Assembly (NCBI GenBank): GCA_907163345.1
Contig: CAJQUN010000021.1
Span: 7,006,001 to 7,070,000 of the forward strand
DNA: 64,000 nt
Direction: 5' to 3'
From: Haberlea rhodopensis
Lineage: Eukaryota > Streptophyta > Magnoliopsida > Lamiales > Gesneriaceae
The position numbers and the translations under genes are program-made. The notes under the pieces are model-generated. The model saw nothing but the letters and a program-made list of their open reading frames with translations. It made no database searches and was not told the origin of the DNA. Below are positions 11,253 to 22,879 of the stretch, piece by piece. Position 1 is the first letter of the stretch. Every line of letters begins with the position of its first letter.

Positions 11253-12702
11253 TGTAATGCCTCGATTTGTTTTATACACGTGTGATATGATTATGGTATA
11301 ATTATATCAAATGGTGGTATGATAATGGGGGTTCGGGTGGAACCAAGAATGAAATAACATATGCATGAAATGATATATGGCAAGGAATGAAACATGGTGC
11401 AAAATGATTTGAATATGCATGTGAAGTTAATTTGAGTTGGAATTTCATTTGAATTTGAATTTCATCTTCATGTACATGTCCATTAACATGTTATTAGCTT
11501 CAAATACCCTATATCAAGGTGACTTAGCATGATGATTAATTGAAATGCTTATTATTAAGGGATAGCAAGTGAAATCACATACTTCACCTAAACACACCTA
11601 CTAAAATCCTACACAAGCTCCTCTCCATCTCTTTCAAGTTCTTTTTGGTTTGAGCTTGGGATTCATTTGTGAATTGAGCTAGGAAGTTGTGTGAAGAGAT
11701 TTCTTAATATCTTGGTAAGGAATTCATGGTTTTACACTTGAATTATGTAATTGGTGTTGATATATGTGAAGTGAAATATCAAATGTTCATGTGAAGAATC
11801 ATATCATGTTTATATGCTATTAATTGGATTCTATGATGATAGAAACATGTTAATATGTTCCTAGAGATTTCAAGAAACATGTTGAAATGGTTAAATTCGA
11901 GTTATAGGAGAAGAGCTAGAAGGATATGCTTGAAAATCGCCATGTTCTGATTTTTCTGGACATCGGCGATCGATCGCTAGCCTTGTGGCGATTGATCGCC
12001 GCGACCAGAGCAAAAATAAGGCGGTTAATGTATGTAGCGATCGATCGGTAAAAATGTGGCGATCGATCGCCAGAAACAGAACACTTTGGCATTGTTGTAG
12101 CATCATCTCAGGGGACGTGACAACGAGGCAATTAGCCAGTGACGCCTAATTTAAATCGTTTGTGTCGCAATACAGGTACGTGTTGACGTACTGAGTAGAG
12201 ATATTGTGTGATGATGTTATGAGATTGATATCATATGAATTGTGTTATGTTAGTATCATATGATTGGTAGTATCATATGCATGTACATTCATGGATATCA
12301 TGTGCTTGAGATATACGCCTGGTTTGGGTATATGCTCGGTTATGTTACATAGAGATATACGCCTGGTTTGGGTATATGCTCGGGTATGCTATATAGAGAT
12401 ATACGCCGGTTTTTGGGTATATGCTCTGGCTATTATCATTTGAGGACGGTACTATGATATGTGCTGCTAATATGAAGATGTGAGGTGGTTCCACTGACAT
12501 ATCGATCTGAATAGGCATATCATATTGGTCTCGTGATAATAGGGTAATTGTTGAGACATGTCATGACATGGTGCATTTGTTGATGCATGATACAGAACAT
12601 TCACATTAAATGATTTATTGTGCTTTATCATTGATATTGATATTGTGTTTTGATATCGCACTGAAATATTTCTTATCTATACTCACATTGTGTGAATGCT
12701 TC
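11253..12702 (+). repeat. Gypsy A 3' LTR, first part
   Basis: Matches 4609-6226 of the 5' LTR, then is interrupted by Gypsy B after GCTTC. Compared with the 5' LTR it lacks 162 bp (5445-5606); the two ends of that gap share TTGGC, so the loss looks like a microhomology deletion. The small ORFs inside are not genes. Confidence 0.9.
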
Positions 12703-13220
12703 TGTAAGGACCCTAGTTCCTTAAATGCGGATTAAATGCGAATTAAAATTTTCATGCATAAACGGAGTATAAAAGTTGTGTTGATGTCTTGAGCTAATAG
12801 GTTACAGTGCCAAAATAAATTTTCAATAGGGATTAATTACATTCCCAACCAATGAATGTTAATCCTATAGCTTTACACTACTCCTAGAGTAGAAACTATA
12901 CAAAAGAATGTGCCTTCTACCAAGAGCACTCCTTACTAGCTCACTGCATCAACTCGCCTTAGCCCGTCCGCCCAAAAGTACCTACAGGAACAACCCCAAA
13001 ACCATGAGCATGTATGTAAATCATATTCACAATAATATGATAGCAATTCAAAAGTATAAATCATAAATACGATACACTTCCTGTATTCAACATATTTACA
13101 AGCTCCTTTGGTTGTCCCTGTACCATAATCAAAATCAATGGATTATAATACCCATAATGTATGTCATGACATGCGCCGATTTCCATGTATACCGTGTTCA
13201 ATTTCCGAGTCTTATTATAT

Positions 13221-13430
13221 CAGTGGCACAATACCCCTCGCTTAACATGACAGCGAAAATACCCCTCGCTTAGACAATACCAGCGGCACTAATATCCCTC
13301 GCTATAAATATGACAGCGGTCGTGTTCTTCGCTTCATATTAGCGGCAAATATTCTCTCATCGCTACGGTATGACAGCGGCAAGTATTCACATCGCTACGC
13401 CACTAGCGGCAAGTATTCCCCATCACTGGT
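13221..13430. repeat. CGCT...AGCGGC array in Gypsy B LTR
   Basis: About seven units in which CGCT is followed after roughly 8-15 bases by AGCG, usually as TCGCT...AGCGGCAAGTATTC. Each unit can pair with itself through CGCT and AGCG. The same design recurs in the other LTR (20054-20290), in element C's LTR (about 40270-40385) and in C's interior. Confidence 0.8.
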
Positions 13431-13787
13431 ATATAATCCCGACTCACAATCACATGCAACCAAAATGCATGACCAAACCATGTATGCAATCCATGATGCA
13501 TAAACAAGACCACATATGCAACCAAAATACAATATATATATTCCATGTGTGCAACCATAGTGCATAACCAATTCAATACGTAATAATACGTTTTACCGTC
13601 CGATACGTCTCACTACGTACCTTAGTTCCAAAAGTGTGTTGTGCCGTGGACTTTATCTCCTAGGTTGTGTAGCCACCTGGGATGGTTCTACACATTCACA
13701 CAAATCCATATTAGGAGCCAATAATAGTCCAATTACCAAAAATCCCACAAAATAGCCAAAAAAACAAGGCATCAAAATTTTAAGGCT

Positions 13788-14007
13788 GGCGATCGATCGG
13801 CCCTTTCGCTCGATCGATCGCGAGCCAGCCATCCCGCGTCCATCATCTCACTGCCCATCTCGATCGATCGAGACACCCATACCGATCGATCGAGAAGACG
13901 CCTCGATCGATCGGAAATTATTCTCGATCGATCGAGAAGATTAAAAATTCCCACCTTCCGCGCTGCCGAGCTCGATCGATCGAGTGCTATTCTCGATCGA
14001 TCGAGAA
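13788..14007. repeat. CGATCGATCG array in Gypsy B LTR (left copy)
   Basis: Eight palindromes with core CGATCGATCG. Several are extended to TTCTCGATCGATCGAGAA, so the palindrome is longer than in Gypsy A. The copy in the other LTR is at 20656-20876 with the same number of units. Confidence 0.92.
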
Positions 14008-14737
14008 GTGCTGTAAATGCGAGAAATCGCCATTAATGTGCACAGAACCTTACCAAACCACATTAAAACCATAACACCTCAACCCAATACACCAAAAACA
14101 CCAATAACCTTCAAAATACACCCTAAACAACCCAAAACTCTAACATCCAACCAAAAATCATGCCAATCCAAACAAACCCATTTAAAATCATTACAAACTA
14201 TAACAAACCCAAACCAAACACAATAAAAACAATAAGGAGGTGTCCATACCTCTTGGGGACTCCAAAACTCACACTAAATCCCACAAATCAAGTTTTTTGG
14301 AAGGATTTCACTTCCACTCTTTGCCCAAAAACGAAAATGAGGAGGGAAGGGTTTGTGAGAAGTGATTTGGGGAAAATAGAAAAAGTGAAAGGTAAGGTGA
14401 GGGTTGGGGTATAAGTTAAATTGTGTTCCAACAATTACCATGGTGTATAAAACACCCTAACATGATATTTAAAAGGCATTTTACCTTAATGCACCAAATT
14501 CACGATTAAAATATGATTCACCCAAGTAATCACAAACCATTTCATTTAAACCATTAAAACCCCAAATTACCCAACATGCATAACATGCACCCCGAAATGT
14601 TCTACCGGGTCACTCCTACCATGTGACTAAGTATTTCACGAAAATAATTAATGCCAACACAATATTAATTATCACCATAAAATCACATAAATATAATTAA
14701 CGCCCAAATTGCAATTAATTATTTCGGGGATATCACA

Positions 14738-14752
14738 ATACTCCCCTACTTA
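14738..14752 (-). promoter_or_regulatory. Polypurine tract of Gypsy B
   Basis: On the minus strand the sequence AAGTAGGGGAGTATT lies directly before the TGTGATATCC end of the 3' LTR. Confidence 0.8.
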
Positions 14753-14807
14753 CAAGATTTCGACCTCGAAATCGCATGCACTTACCCAAATCGAAGCTAA
14801 ACATAAA

Positions 14808-16187
14808 TCACATACCAGAAAATAACTTCGGGTAGTGCTGCATCATATGTCGCTCCGTCTCCCACGTGGCCTCCTCGACACCCCTGCGATCCCACTGAAC
14901 CTTGACCATCAGTATCACTTTGTTCCGAAGCCTGCGATCAGCCCTATCCAAAATCCTGACTGGCCGTTCCTCATATGATACATCAGAATCCAACTGAACC
15001 TCAGAAGGCTGCAATACATGCGACAGATCCGGCTCATATTTCTGTAGCATAGATACATGGAACACATCGTGAATACCAGACAACAACGGTGGTAGTGCCA
15101 AACGGTAAGCCAAGGTACCGATGCGCTGTAAAATCTCATACGGTCCCACATACCTCGGAGACAATTTACCACGCATACCAAACCGAACCACACCCCTGAA
15201 AGGTGAGATCTTCAAAAAGATCTGTCTCCCAACTGAAATTCCAACGGTCTCCGCCGTTTATTCGCATAAGCTGCTTGCCTATCTTGGGCTGCCTTCATTT
15301 TCAGACGGATAACCTTTACCTTATCCTCCATCTCCTGAATCAGTTCAGGTCCTCCCACTGCTTTACTGGTCAAGTCATCCCAGTACAACGGCAACCTACA
15401 ACGTCTACCATACAAAGCCTCAAACGGTGCCATCTGAATACTCGCCTGATAGCTGTTGTTGTATGAAAACTCTACCAAGGCCAAAGAATCTTGCCATGAG
15501 GCATCAAAGTCTAGCACACACGCCCGTAGCATGTCTTCGAGCGTCTGTATAGTACGCTCAGTCTGACCATCCGTCTGGGGATGATAAGTCGTACTCAATC
15601 TCACCTCCGTGCCCAAAGCTGACTGTAAACCTCCCCAGAAATGAGATGTGAACCGCGGATCTCTGTCAGACACAATAGACACTGGAATCCCATGCAGTCT
15701 CACTATGTCCCGGACATACAACTGAGCCATCCTCAAGTATGTGTACGTCATACTGTAGGGGATGAAGTGAGCTACCTTCGTCAGCCTGTCAATGATCACC
15801 CAAAATGGCATCACAACCCGAAGTAGTCCTCGGCAAGTGGGTCACAAAGTCCATAGATATGTGTTCCCACTTCCACTCCGGTATCTCTAAGCTCCTCATT
15901 TCGCCACCGGGTCTCTGCCTCTCTGCCTTAACCTGCTGACAGATCAAACACCTATTGACAAAAGCGATCACATCACGCTTCATCCGCTTCCACCAGAACT
16001 AATCACATAAGTCCTTATACATCTTCCTCCCTCCTGGGTGGATACTGAATCGGCTACTATGAGTTCGCTCCAAGATTCCTCTACGCAACTCCGGCGTATC
16101 TGGAACTACCCAACGGTTACCGAGTCTCAAAGAACCATCCTCAAACACTCTGAACTTTGATGGCTGACCGTGAAGTGCTAATGATGT
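14808..16187 (-). pseudogene. Gypsy B pol, integrase and chromodomain
   Basis: Integrase in three pieces. The N-terminal HHCC region (near 16090-15930, with CLICQQVK) contains a TAG before FWWKRMKRD. The core (15814-15212) carries IDRLTKVAHF, SDRDPRFTSHFW and GQTERTIQTLEDML. The C-terminal part (15215-14808) has LSPRYVGPYEILQRIG and a chromodomain with VKVQWDRRGVEEATWE, ending at a natural-looking stop after FSGM. Frameshifts lie near 15800 (one extra T in the GCDAIW block) and near 15212. The catalytic Asp, Asp and Glu blocks are all still readable. Confidence 0.9.
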
Positions 16188-17240
16188 TCATCTCTGAACT
16201 TCATCATCTATCCTCTGAGCTTCCCTGATGTTCTCATAAATTTCTGGCTCAGCCAATAAAGTCGATACCCAAACCGGCGATGCGTCCACATCAAAGTCAT
16301 AGCCCAGATGGCAATAAGAAGTCATCATAGCCGACAAATGCATGACATCTTCAGCAGTGTTCTTCACCTTCCGACTCAAGGCGTCTGCTGTCAAATTGGC
16401 TTTCCCCGGATGGTACTCTATCTCACAATCATAGTCTTTGAGTAGATCCATCCATCTCCTCTGACGCATATTCAACTCTGCCTGAGTGAATAAGAATTTC
16501 AGGCTCTTATGATCCGTATATATGGTAAAGGACGTACCATACAGATAATGCCTCCAAATCTTCATGGCAAAGATAATAGCAGCCAACTCCAAATCATGGA
16601 CTGGGTATTTAGCCTCATGAGGCTTCAACTGTCTCGATGCATAAGTTACCACATGCTTATCTTGCATCAGAACACAACCCAAGCCCTGCAATGATGCCTC
16701 AGTATAAAGGACAAACCTCTTGTTCTCTGAAGGAATCACCAATACCGGCGCCGTCGTCAATCGGTGCTTCAACTCTTGGAAGCTCTCCTCACAAGCCTCT
16801 GACCAAAAGAAGGGTACCCCATTTTGGGTCAACTGCGTCAGTGGCTTGGCAATCTTAGAAAATCCCTCAACGAAGCGTCGGTAATAACCAGCCAAGCCAA
16901 GAAAACTCCGTATCTCGGGCACAGAAGTGGGTGCAACCCATTCCATCACAGCTTCAATCTTCCTGGGGTCCACGGAAATCCCATTGCTAGATATGACATG
17001 CCCCAGGAATACTACACTGCTCAACCAAAATTCACACTTGCTGAGCTTGGCATACAATTGATGGTCTCTGAGGATCTGGAGCACTGTCCTCAAGTGTCTC
17101 ACATGCTCTTCCTCACTTCGGGAGTAGATGAGTATATCGTCAATAAACACAATGACGAACTGATCCAAATAGGGTTGAAACACCCGGTTCATCAAGCTCA
17201 TTAAGACGGCCGGGGCGTTCGTCACACCGAACGGCATCAC
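16188..17240 (-). pseudogene. Gypsy B pol, RT palm to RNase H
   Basis: Second part of the reverse transcriptase, with the catalytic VFIDDILIYS, then RNase H with LYTEASLQGLG, YTDHKSLKFLF and the GKANLTADALSRK linker. The first RNase H acidic position reads TEAS rather than TDAS, a conservative change at a catalytic residue. The frame is continuous with the upstream part but separated by a TGA at 17241-17243, in place of the leucine of HYEFLVMPFG, and it ends at a TGA near 16187 before the integrase. Confidence 0.9.
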
Positions 17241-18194
17241 TCAGAACTCGTAGTGCCCATACCGAGTCCGAAACGCTGTCTTCTGCACATCCTCCTCCCT
17301 GACCCGTATCTGGTGGTACCCGGATCTCAAGTCAATCCTGCTATACAGTTTCGTGCCTTGCAACTGATCAAATAAGTCATCAATCCTCGGAAGAGGATAC
17401 TTGTTCTTTACCGTGGCCTTATTCAGTTGCCGGTAATCGATGCACAAACGCATCGAACCATCTTTCTTCTTCACAAAAAGAACCGGTGCGCCCCAAGGCG
17501 ATACGGTAGGGTGTATATATCCTTTATCAAGGAGCTCCTGCAATTGCTCCTTCAGTTCTCTTAGCTCTGCCGGTGCCATTCGATAAGGGGCACGAGAAAT
17601 AGCGGATGTCCCTGGTAATAACTCAATCCCAAACTCGACTTCCCTAGCCGGTGGGAATCCTGGAATTTCCTCCGGAAAGACATCAGCAAATTCTGCTACC
17701 ACTGGCACATCCTCAACCTTTAACTCTTTACCCTTTCCCGACGTGTCCACGGCATAGATGAGGTAGCCCGTGTGTCCACGTTCCAACAACTGAGACATTT
17801 TGATTGCCGAAATCAACGGAATCTTCGCACGAGACCCGTTGCCATAAAAAGTCCACTGAACTCCCATACCAGATCTGAATCGAACTGTCCTCTGCCGACA
17901 ATCTACCACTGCCTGATATCTGTTCAGAATATCGATACCCAAAATGCAGTCGAAATCTGACATGCTCAAAACAATCAAATCTTCCCTTATCTCATTGCCC
18001 TCAAAATAAATGAGGCAGTCCATCAAAAACTGGTCAGCAACAACTTTCTTTCCGGTGGGTGTCGAGACCAATAGAGACGTGGGTAACGGAGACGTACACA
18101 TATGATGTCTCGCCACAAAGTCCGCAGACACAAAGGAGTGCGAAGCACCTGTGTCTATCAAAATAAAGGCGGAAAATGTAAATGGTAGGCACAT
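17241..18194 (-). pseudogene. Gypsy B pol, protease and RT N-terminal half
   Basis: Protease with the active-site block LIDTGASHSFVS (about 18155-18120) and the DFDCILGIDIL segment. RT follows with YRMAPAELREL, SPWGAPVLFVKKKDG, LCIDYRQLNK and IDLRSGYHQIR, up to FRTRYGHYEF where a premature TGA falls. The same order and spacing as Gypsy A shows the two elements share one pol architecture. The polyprotein cannot be completed without reading through the stop. Confidence 0.9.
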
Positions 18195-18199
18195 ACCAG

Positions 18200-19338
18200 C
18201 TATAACCTCCTCTGGGCTGCATCGGCCTGCTCCCTGGTCAATGCATAGAACTGTCCCTGAGGTGGCCCCGTCGCCTGTCCTCCCATCTGTCGAGGCACCA
18301 TCGGCGGCCTCTGTTGTACTGTCCCTGTAGAAAACCTCCCTCTGCCTCCTCTGAGATCCACCTGACCGTCACCGCTCTGATAGAACCGAGATATGTGGCC
18401 CATCTTGCCACATTTATAACAAGCAGTACAATCTCGCATGTGATGTGGTCCTCCACAAAAGTGACACTTCACCACTCCACTCCTACTCGCTTGAGTTTGC
18501 CCTCTGTTGCTAGGCGCACCTCCCCTCATGTTATCCATTCGTCTCCCACCAAACCGAGAAGATGAGGAAGAAGCCCCACGAGGTTTAAATGATTCTCCTC
18601 GTGGCCTCAGATTATTAGACATTGGCCTCGGTGGTGGGACTTGTGGGGGGTGCAACATCCGGGTAAGCACTGACTCCGATCTATGCCAGTTCCGCTCAAA
18701 TGAGAGCGTCATCAAAAGAAGTAGGGTTGTTGGAGATAACCCGATCAAAAAGTTCAGGTCGTAGTCCCTTTAGAAAGTGCCTCATCTTGGCATGTCCGTT
18801 TGTTGCAATGTGGGGGACGTACCTCAACAATGGTGAGTAGTGCATGTCATAATCCGAGACTGACATGCTCCCCTGTTTCAAGCTCGTGAACTCATCCTCC
18901 TTGGTTTGCCTAGCCACAGCAGAGAAATATCGGTAGAAACCGAGTCCGAAATAAAGTCCAGTCAATCACCATACCTTGAGCTCTCAGTTCCATCACCGTC
19001 GTCTTCCACCACATAGAAGACTTCTTCGCCAGTTGGAACTCTGCCAACCTCAGCCATGCTGTCCTAGCACAAGGAGCAGACACAAATATTTGTTCCAATC
19101 TCTCTAGCCACTCTTCGACCTCTTCCCCTGTTTCAGTTCCCTCAAACATAGGCGGGTGGAAGGTCATAAACTGAGTCAGACAAAGTTCCCCTGGTAGTAG
19201 CAACTGAGCAACTGGCTCCATGCCCACAGCAGGTGGAGGTAAAGGATTAGTCTGTCCAATGTTAGCGTTCACGCTTCCAACATCACCAACCTCTTCATTG
19301 AGGTTTCCCAAATTCATAGCCGACATGCTGTAATACAA
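18200..19338 (-). pseudogene. Gypsy B gag
   Basis: Gag in three overlapping frames: 19338-18910 (N-terminal part with LTQFMTFHPPMFEG and EEWLERLEQIF), 18965-18696 (with LKQGSMSVSDY and LKGLRPELFDRV), and 18748-18200 (nucleocapsid). At least two frameshifts separate them. The first knuckle, CHFCGGPHHMRDC, is intact; the second, CYKCGKMGHISRFY, has tyrosine where the last zinc-binding cysteine should be. The upstream limit is set by the first Met after the PBS; the true start could be an internal Met nearby (MSAMNLG). Confidence 0.87.
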
Positions 19339-19519
19339 AGGTTAACAACAATTCCAAACAATATATATGTTATACCGTTAGATAACATGAACGATAATAA
19401 ACATGTTAGCATAACAATTCATATACCAGTATGCACCACATGCATAAACATGCTCAAATGTAACCACCTAGCCAACCTTCCTAAGGCTACCCTTCACTCA
19501 TTCCCGGGTTCTCTAACAT

Positions 19520-19532
19520 GGCTCTGATACCA
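19520..19532 (-). promoter_or_regulatory. Primer binding site of Gypsy B
   Basis: The minus strand reads TGGTATCAGAGCC, four bases inside the 5' LTR, complementary to initiator methionine tRNA. Spacer and motif match Gypsy A. Confidence 0.92.
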
Positions 19533-19536
19533 CTAA

Positions 19537-21605
19537 TGTAAGGACCATAGTTCCTTAAATGCGGATTAAAGGCGAATTAAAATTTTCATGCATAAACGGA
19601 GTATAAAAGTTGTGTTGATGTCTTGAGCTAATAGGTTACAGTGCCAAAATAAATTTCCAAAAGGGATTAATTACATTCCCAACCAATGAATGTTAATCCT
19701 ATAGCATTACACTACTCCTAGAGTAGAAACTATACAAAAGAATGTGCCTTCTACCAAGAGCACTCCTTACTAGCTCACTGCATCAACTCGCCTTAGCCCG
19801 TCCGCCCAAAAGTACCTACAAGAACAACCCCAAAACCATGAGCATGTATGTAAATCATATTCACAATAATATGATAGCAATTCAAATGTATAAATCATAA
19901 ATGCGATACACTTCCTGTATTCAACATATTTACAAGCTCCTTTGGTTGTCCCTGTACCATAATCAAAATCAATGGATTATAATACCCATAATGTATGTCA
20001 TGACATGCGCCGATTTCCATGTATACCGTGTTCAATTTCCGAGTCTTATTATATCAATGGCACAATACCCCTCGCTTAACATGACAGCGGAAATACCCCT
20101 CGCTTAACATGACAGCGGAAATACCCCTCGCTTAGACAATACCAGCGGCACTAATATCCCTTGCTATAAATATGACAGCGGTCGTGTTCTTCGCTTCATA
20201 TTAGCGGCAAATATTCTCTCATCGCTACGGTATGACAGCGGCAAGTATTCACATCGCTACGCCACTAGCGGCAAGTATTCCCCATCACTGTAATATAATC
20301 CCGACTCACAATCACATGCAACCAAAATGCATGACCAAACCATGTATGCAATCCATGATGCATAAACAAGGCCACATATGCAACCAAAATACAATATATA
20401 TATTCCATGTGTGCAACCATAGTGCATAACCAATTCAATACGTAATAATACGTTTTACCGTCCGATGCCCGTACGTCTCACTACGTACCTTAGTTCCAAA
20501 AGTGTGTTGTGTCGTGGACTTTATCTCCTAGGCTGTGTGGCCACCTGGGATGGTTCTACACATTCACACAAATCCATATTAGGAGCCAATAATAGTCCAA
20601 TTACCAAAAATCCCACAAAATAGCCAAAAAAACAAGGCATCAAAATTTTAAGGCTGGCGATCGATCGGCCCTTTCGCTCGATCGATCGCGAGCCAGCCAT
20701 CCTGCGTCCGTCGTCTCACTGCCCGTCTCGATCGATCGAGACACCCATACCGATCGATCGAGAAGACGCCTCGATCGATCGGAAATTATTCTCGATCGAT
20801 CGAGAAGATTAAAAATTCCCACCTTCCGCGCTGCCAAGCTCGATCGATCGAGTGCTATTCTCGATCGATCGAGAAGTGCTGTAAATGCGAGAAAGCGCCA
20901 TTAATGTGCACAGAACCTTACCAAACCACATTAAAACCATAACACCTCAACCCAATACACCAAAAACACCAATAACCTTCAAAATACACCCTAAACAACC
21001 CAAAACTCTAACATCCAACCAAAAATCATGCCAATCCAAACAAACCCATTTAAAATCATTACAAAATATAACAAACCCAAACCAAACACAATAAAAACAA
21101 TAAGGAGGTGTCCATACCTCTTGGGGACTCCAAAACTCACACTAAATCCCACAAATCAAGTTTTTTGGAAGGATTTCACTTCCACTCTTTGCCCAAAAAC
21201 GAAAATGAGGAGGGAAGGGTTTGTGAGAAGTGATTTGGGGAAAATAGAAAAAGTGAAAGGTAAGGTGAGGGTTGGGGTATAAGTTAAATTGTGTTCCAAC
21301 AATTACCATGGTGTATAAAACACCCTAACATGATATTTAAAAGGCATTTTACCTTAATGCACCAAATTCACGATTAAAATATGATTCACCCAAGTAATCA
21401 CAAACCATTTCATTTAAACCATTAAAACCCCAAATTACCCAACATGCATAACATGCACCCCGAAATGTTCTACCGGGTCACTCCTACCATGTGACTAAGC
21501 ATTTCACGAAAATAATTAATGCCAACACAATATTAATTATCACCATAAAATCACATAAACATAATTAACGCCCAAATTGCAATTAATTATTTCGGGGATA
21601 TCACA
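19537..21605 (-). repeat. Gypsy B 5' LTR (2069 bp)
   Basis: Near-identical partner of 12703-14737. It carries one extra 28-bp unit (near 20083-20110) in the CGCT/AGCG array at 20054-20290, and the CGATCGATCG array at 20656-20876. The strong similarity of the two LTRs makes B the youngest insertion of the nest, as its position inside A requires. Confidence 0.93.
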
Positions 21606-21858
21606 GCTTCTGTAGGGACTCATAGACGTGGGAGGACGGGATGTGAGTCATTTTTCGTTGCGAGCTGAACCACTGCCTAGGAGTTATCTTGTAGTAGGTT
21701 GTTGTTTGTACATATGATGTGTAGTTGGTAGGTTTTTATAAACCCTGTAACAACTTAACTAGTAAGATACTCTTAATCAGTGTATGTTCTTACGTAATTC
21801 AGACTCACATATGTATGTTAACATGATACATAATGGATTAAGTAACGAGGACCCCACA
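21606..21858 (+). repeat. Gypsy A 3' LTR, second part
   Basis: Continues the LTR from TGTAGGGACTC, after the GCTTC duplication, to the ACCCCACA end, matching 6218-6466. The CACCT duplication of Gypsy A follows at once, and then Copia X resumes. Confidence 0.92.
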
Positions 21859-22879
21859 CACCTTGTTGAGTCACAAGAAATCCATATCTCTGTCCCTCAC
21901 AGTGTTCTCTTACAGACCTACATTGGGCTTGTGTCTCTTGAGCAGGCAATTCATCCACAACAGCTTGTGGTGTCTGCTCTGTTTCCATCTCGATATCATG
22001 TTCAATGTTTTCTTGTGGTTGAACTTCACTAAGTTCTATTTTTCTCCCACTGGTTCTTCTCGAAATAAATTCTCTTTCAAGAAAGACACCAGTCCGAGCA
22101 ACAACTACTTTGTTCTCGGTGGGATAATAGAAATAGTATCTTTTCGTTTCCTTAGGATACCCCACAAATAAACACTTATCATATTTGGGTCCAAGTTTAT
22201 TGGAGGCGTGACGTCTCACGTAAGCCTCACAACCCCAAATCTTCATAAAAGACATACTAGGACGCTTCTTAGTCCATATCTCATATGGTGTCTTTTCTAC
22301 TGATTTAGATGGAACACGGTTCAGTATAAATATCGCTATTTCTAAAGCATGTCCCCAAAAGGAAGTCGGAAGATCTGCATGACTCATCATTGATCGAACC
22401 ATGTCCAACAAAGTTCGATTCATCCTTTCGGATACACCATTCCATTGTGGAGTATACGGAGGAGTGAGTTGTGGGACTCCACACTCCTTTAGATAGTCAT
22501 GAAACTATTGGCTTAGGTATTCACCTCCTCGATCTGATCGGAGGGTTTTGATACTTTTGCCAAGCTGGTTTTGTACTTCATTCTTGAAATCCTTGAACTT
22601 TTCAAAGGTTTCATGTTTATGTTTCTTTAGGTACACATACACATATCTACTGAAGTCATCAGTAAATGTAACGAAGTATTGAAAACCACCTCTAGCTTGT
22701 GTGCTTATTGGTCCACATACATCACTATGTATGAGACTCAATAAATCATTTGTCCTTTCAACATTTCCCTTGAAAGGAGCTTTAGTCATCTTGCCCATTA
22801 AACAAGATTCACATGTTTCATATGATTCAAAATTCACATGTTTCATATGATTCAAAATCAAATGAATCCAATACTCCAT
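21859..22879 (-). pseudogene. Copia X pol, integrase
   Basis: Copia integrase. CESCLMGK completes the zinc-binding region, followed by core blocks HSDVCGPIS, FTDDFSRYVYVYL, LRSDRGGEY and, after a TAG at about 22505-22507, NGVSERMNRT with the catalytic glutamate. The C-terminal part (22423-21864) includes LPTSFWGHALE, IWGCEAYVR and FVGYPKETKRYYFY. The linker to RT is cut by Gypsy A. The N-terminal edge is shifted out of frame by a 25-bp tandem duplication (22808-22857). The catalytic D, D and E blocks are present. Confidence 0.88.
22808..22857. repeat. 25-bp tandem duplication inside Copia X integrase
   Basis: Two perfect 25-bp copies (22808-22832, 22833-22857), each beginning TTCACATGTTTC. 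Because 25 is not a multiple of three, the duplication both repeats the residues ESYETCE and shifts the frame, which by itself would inactivate pol. Confidence 0.93.

Larger units (their letters stand above)
12703..14737 (-). repeat. Gypsy B 3' LTR (2035 bp)
   Basis: In plus-strand reading it begins TGTAAGGACC and ends GGGATATCACA. The other copy is 19537-21605; the two are very similar, and 19537-21605 contains an extra 28-bp CGCT-type unit. It contains a CGCT/AGCG array and a CGATCGATCG array. Small ORFs such as those near 13370 and 14017 are repeat products and appear in both LTRs. Confidence 0.93.
12703..21605 (-). mobile_element. Gypsy (chromovirus) element B
   Basis: A minus-strand element inserted in the 3' LTR of Gypsy A with target duplication GCTTC (12698-12702 and 21606-21610). 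The LTRs are 12703-14737 and 19537-21605, the PBS complement is at 19520-19532 and the polypurine tract is next to 14737. Gag-pol runs from about 19338 down to 14808 with PR-RT-RH-INT-chromodomain order. It is broken by several frameshifts and stops. Protein blocks are nearly the same as in Gypsy A, so the two belong to related lineages, but the LTR sequences share only the array design and the TGTAA start. Confidence 0.94.
4609..21858 (+). mobile_element. Gypsy (chromovirus) element A, split by nested element B
   Basis: A plus-strand Gypsy element inserted in the pol gene of Copia X with target duplication CACCT (4604-4608 and 21859-21863). The 5' LTR is 4609-6466, the PBS 6471-6482, gag-pol about 6651-11142, and the 3' LTR 11253-12702 continued at 21606-21858. 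The order PR-RT-RH-INT and a C-terminal chromodomain make it a chromovirus. The long LTRs and the chromodomain sequence resemble the Tekay/Del group, which is an inference. Coding regions contain four in-frame stops downstream of gag and at least one frameshift in gag, so it is not autonomous. Its proteins are close to those of Gypsy B, but the LTRs are quite different. Confidence 0.93.
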
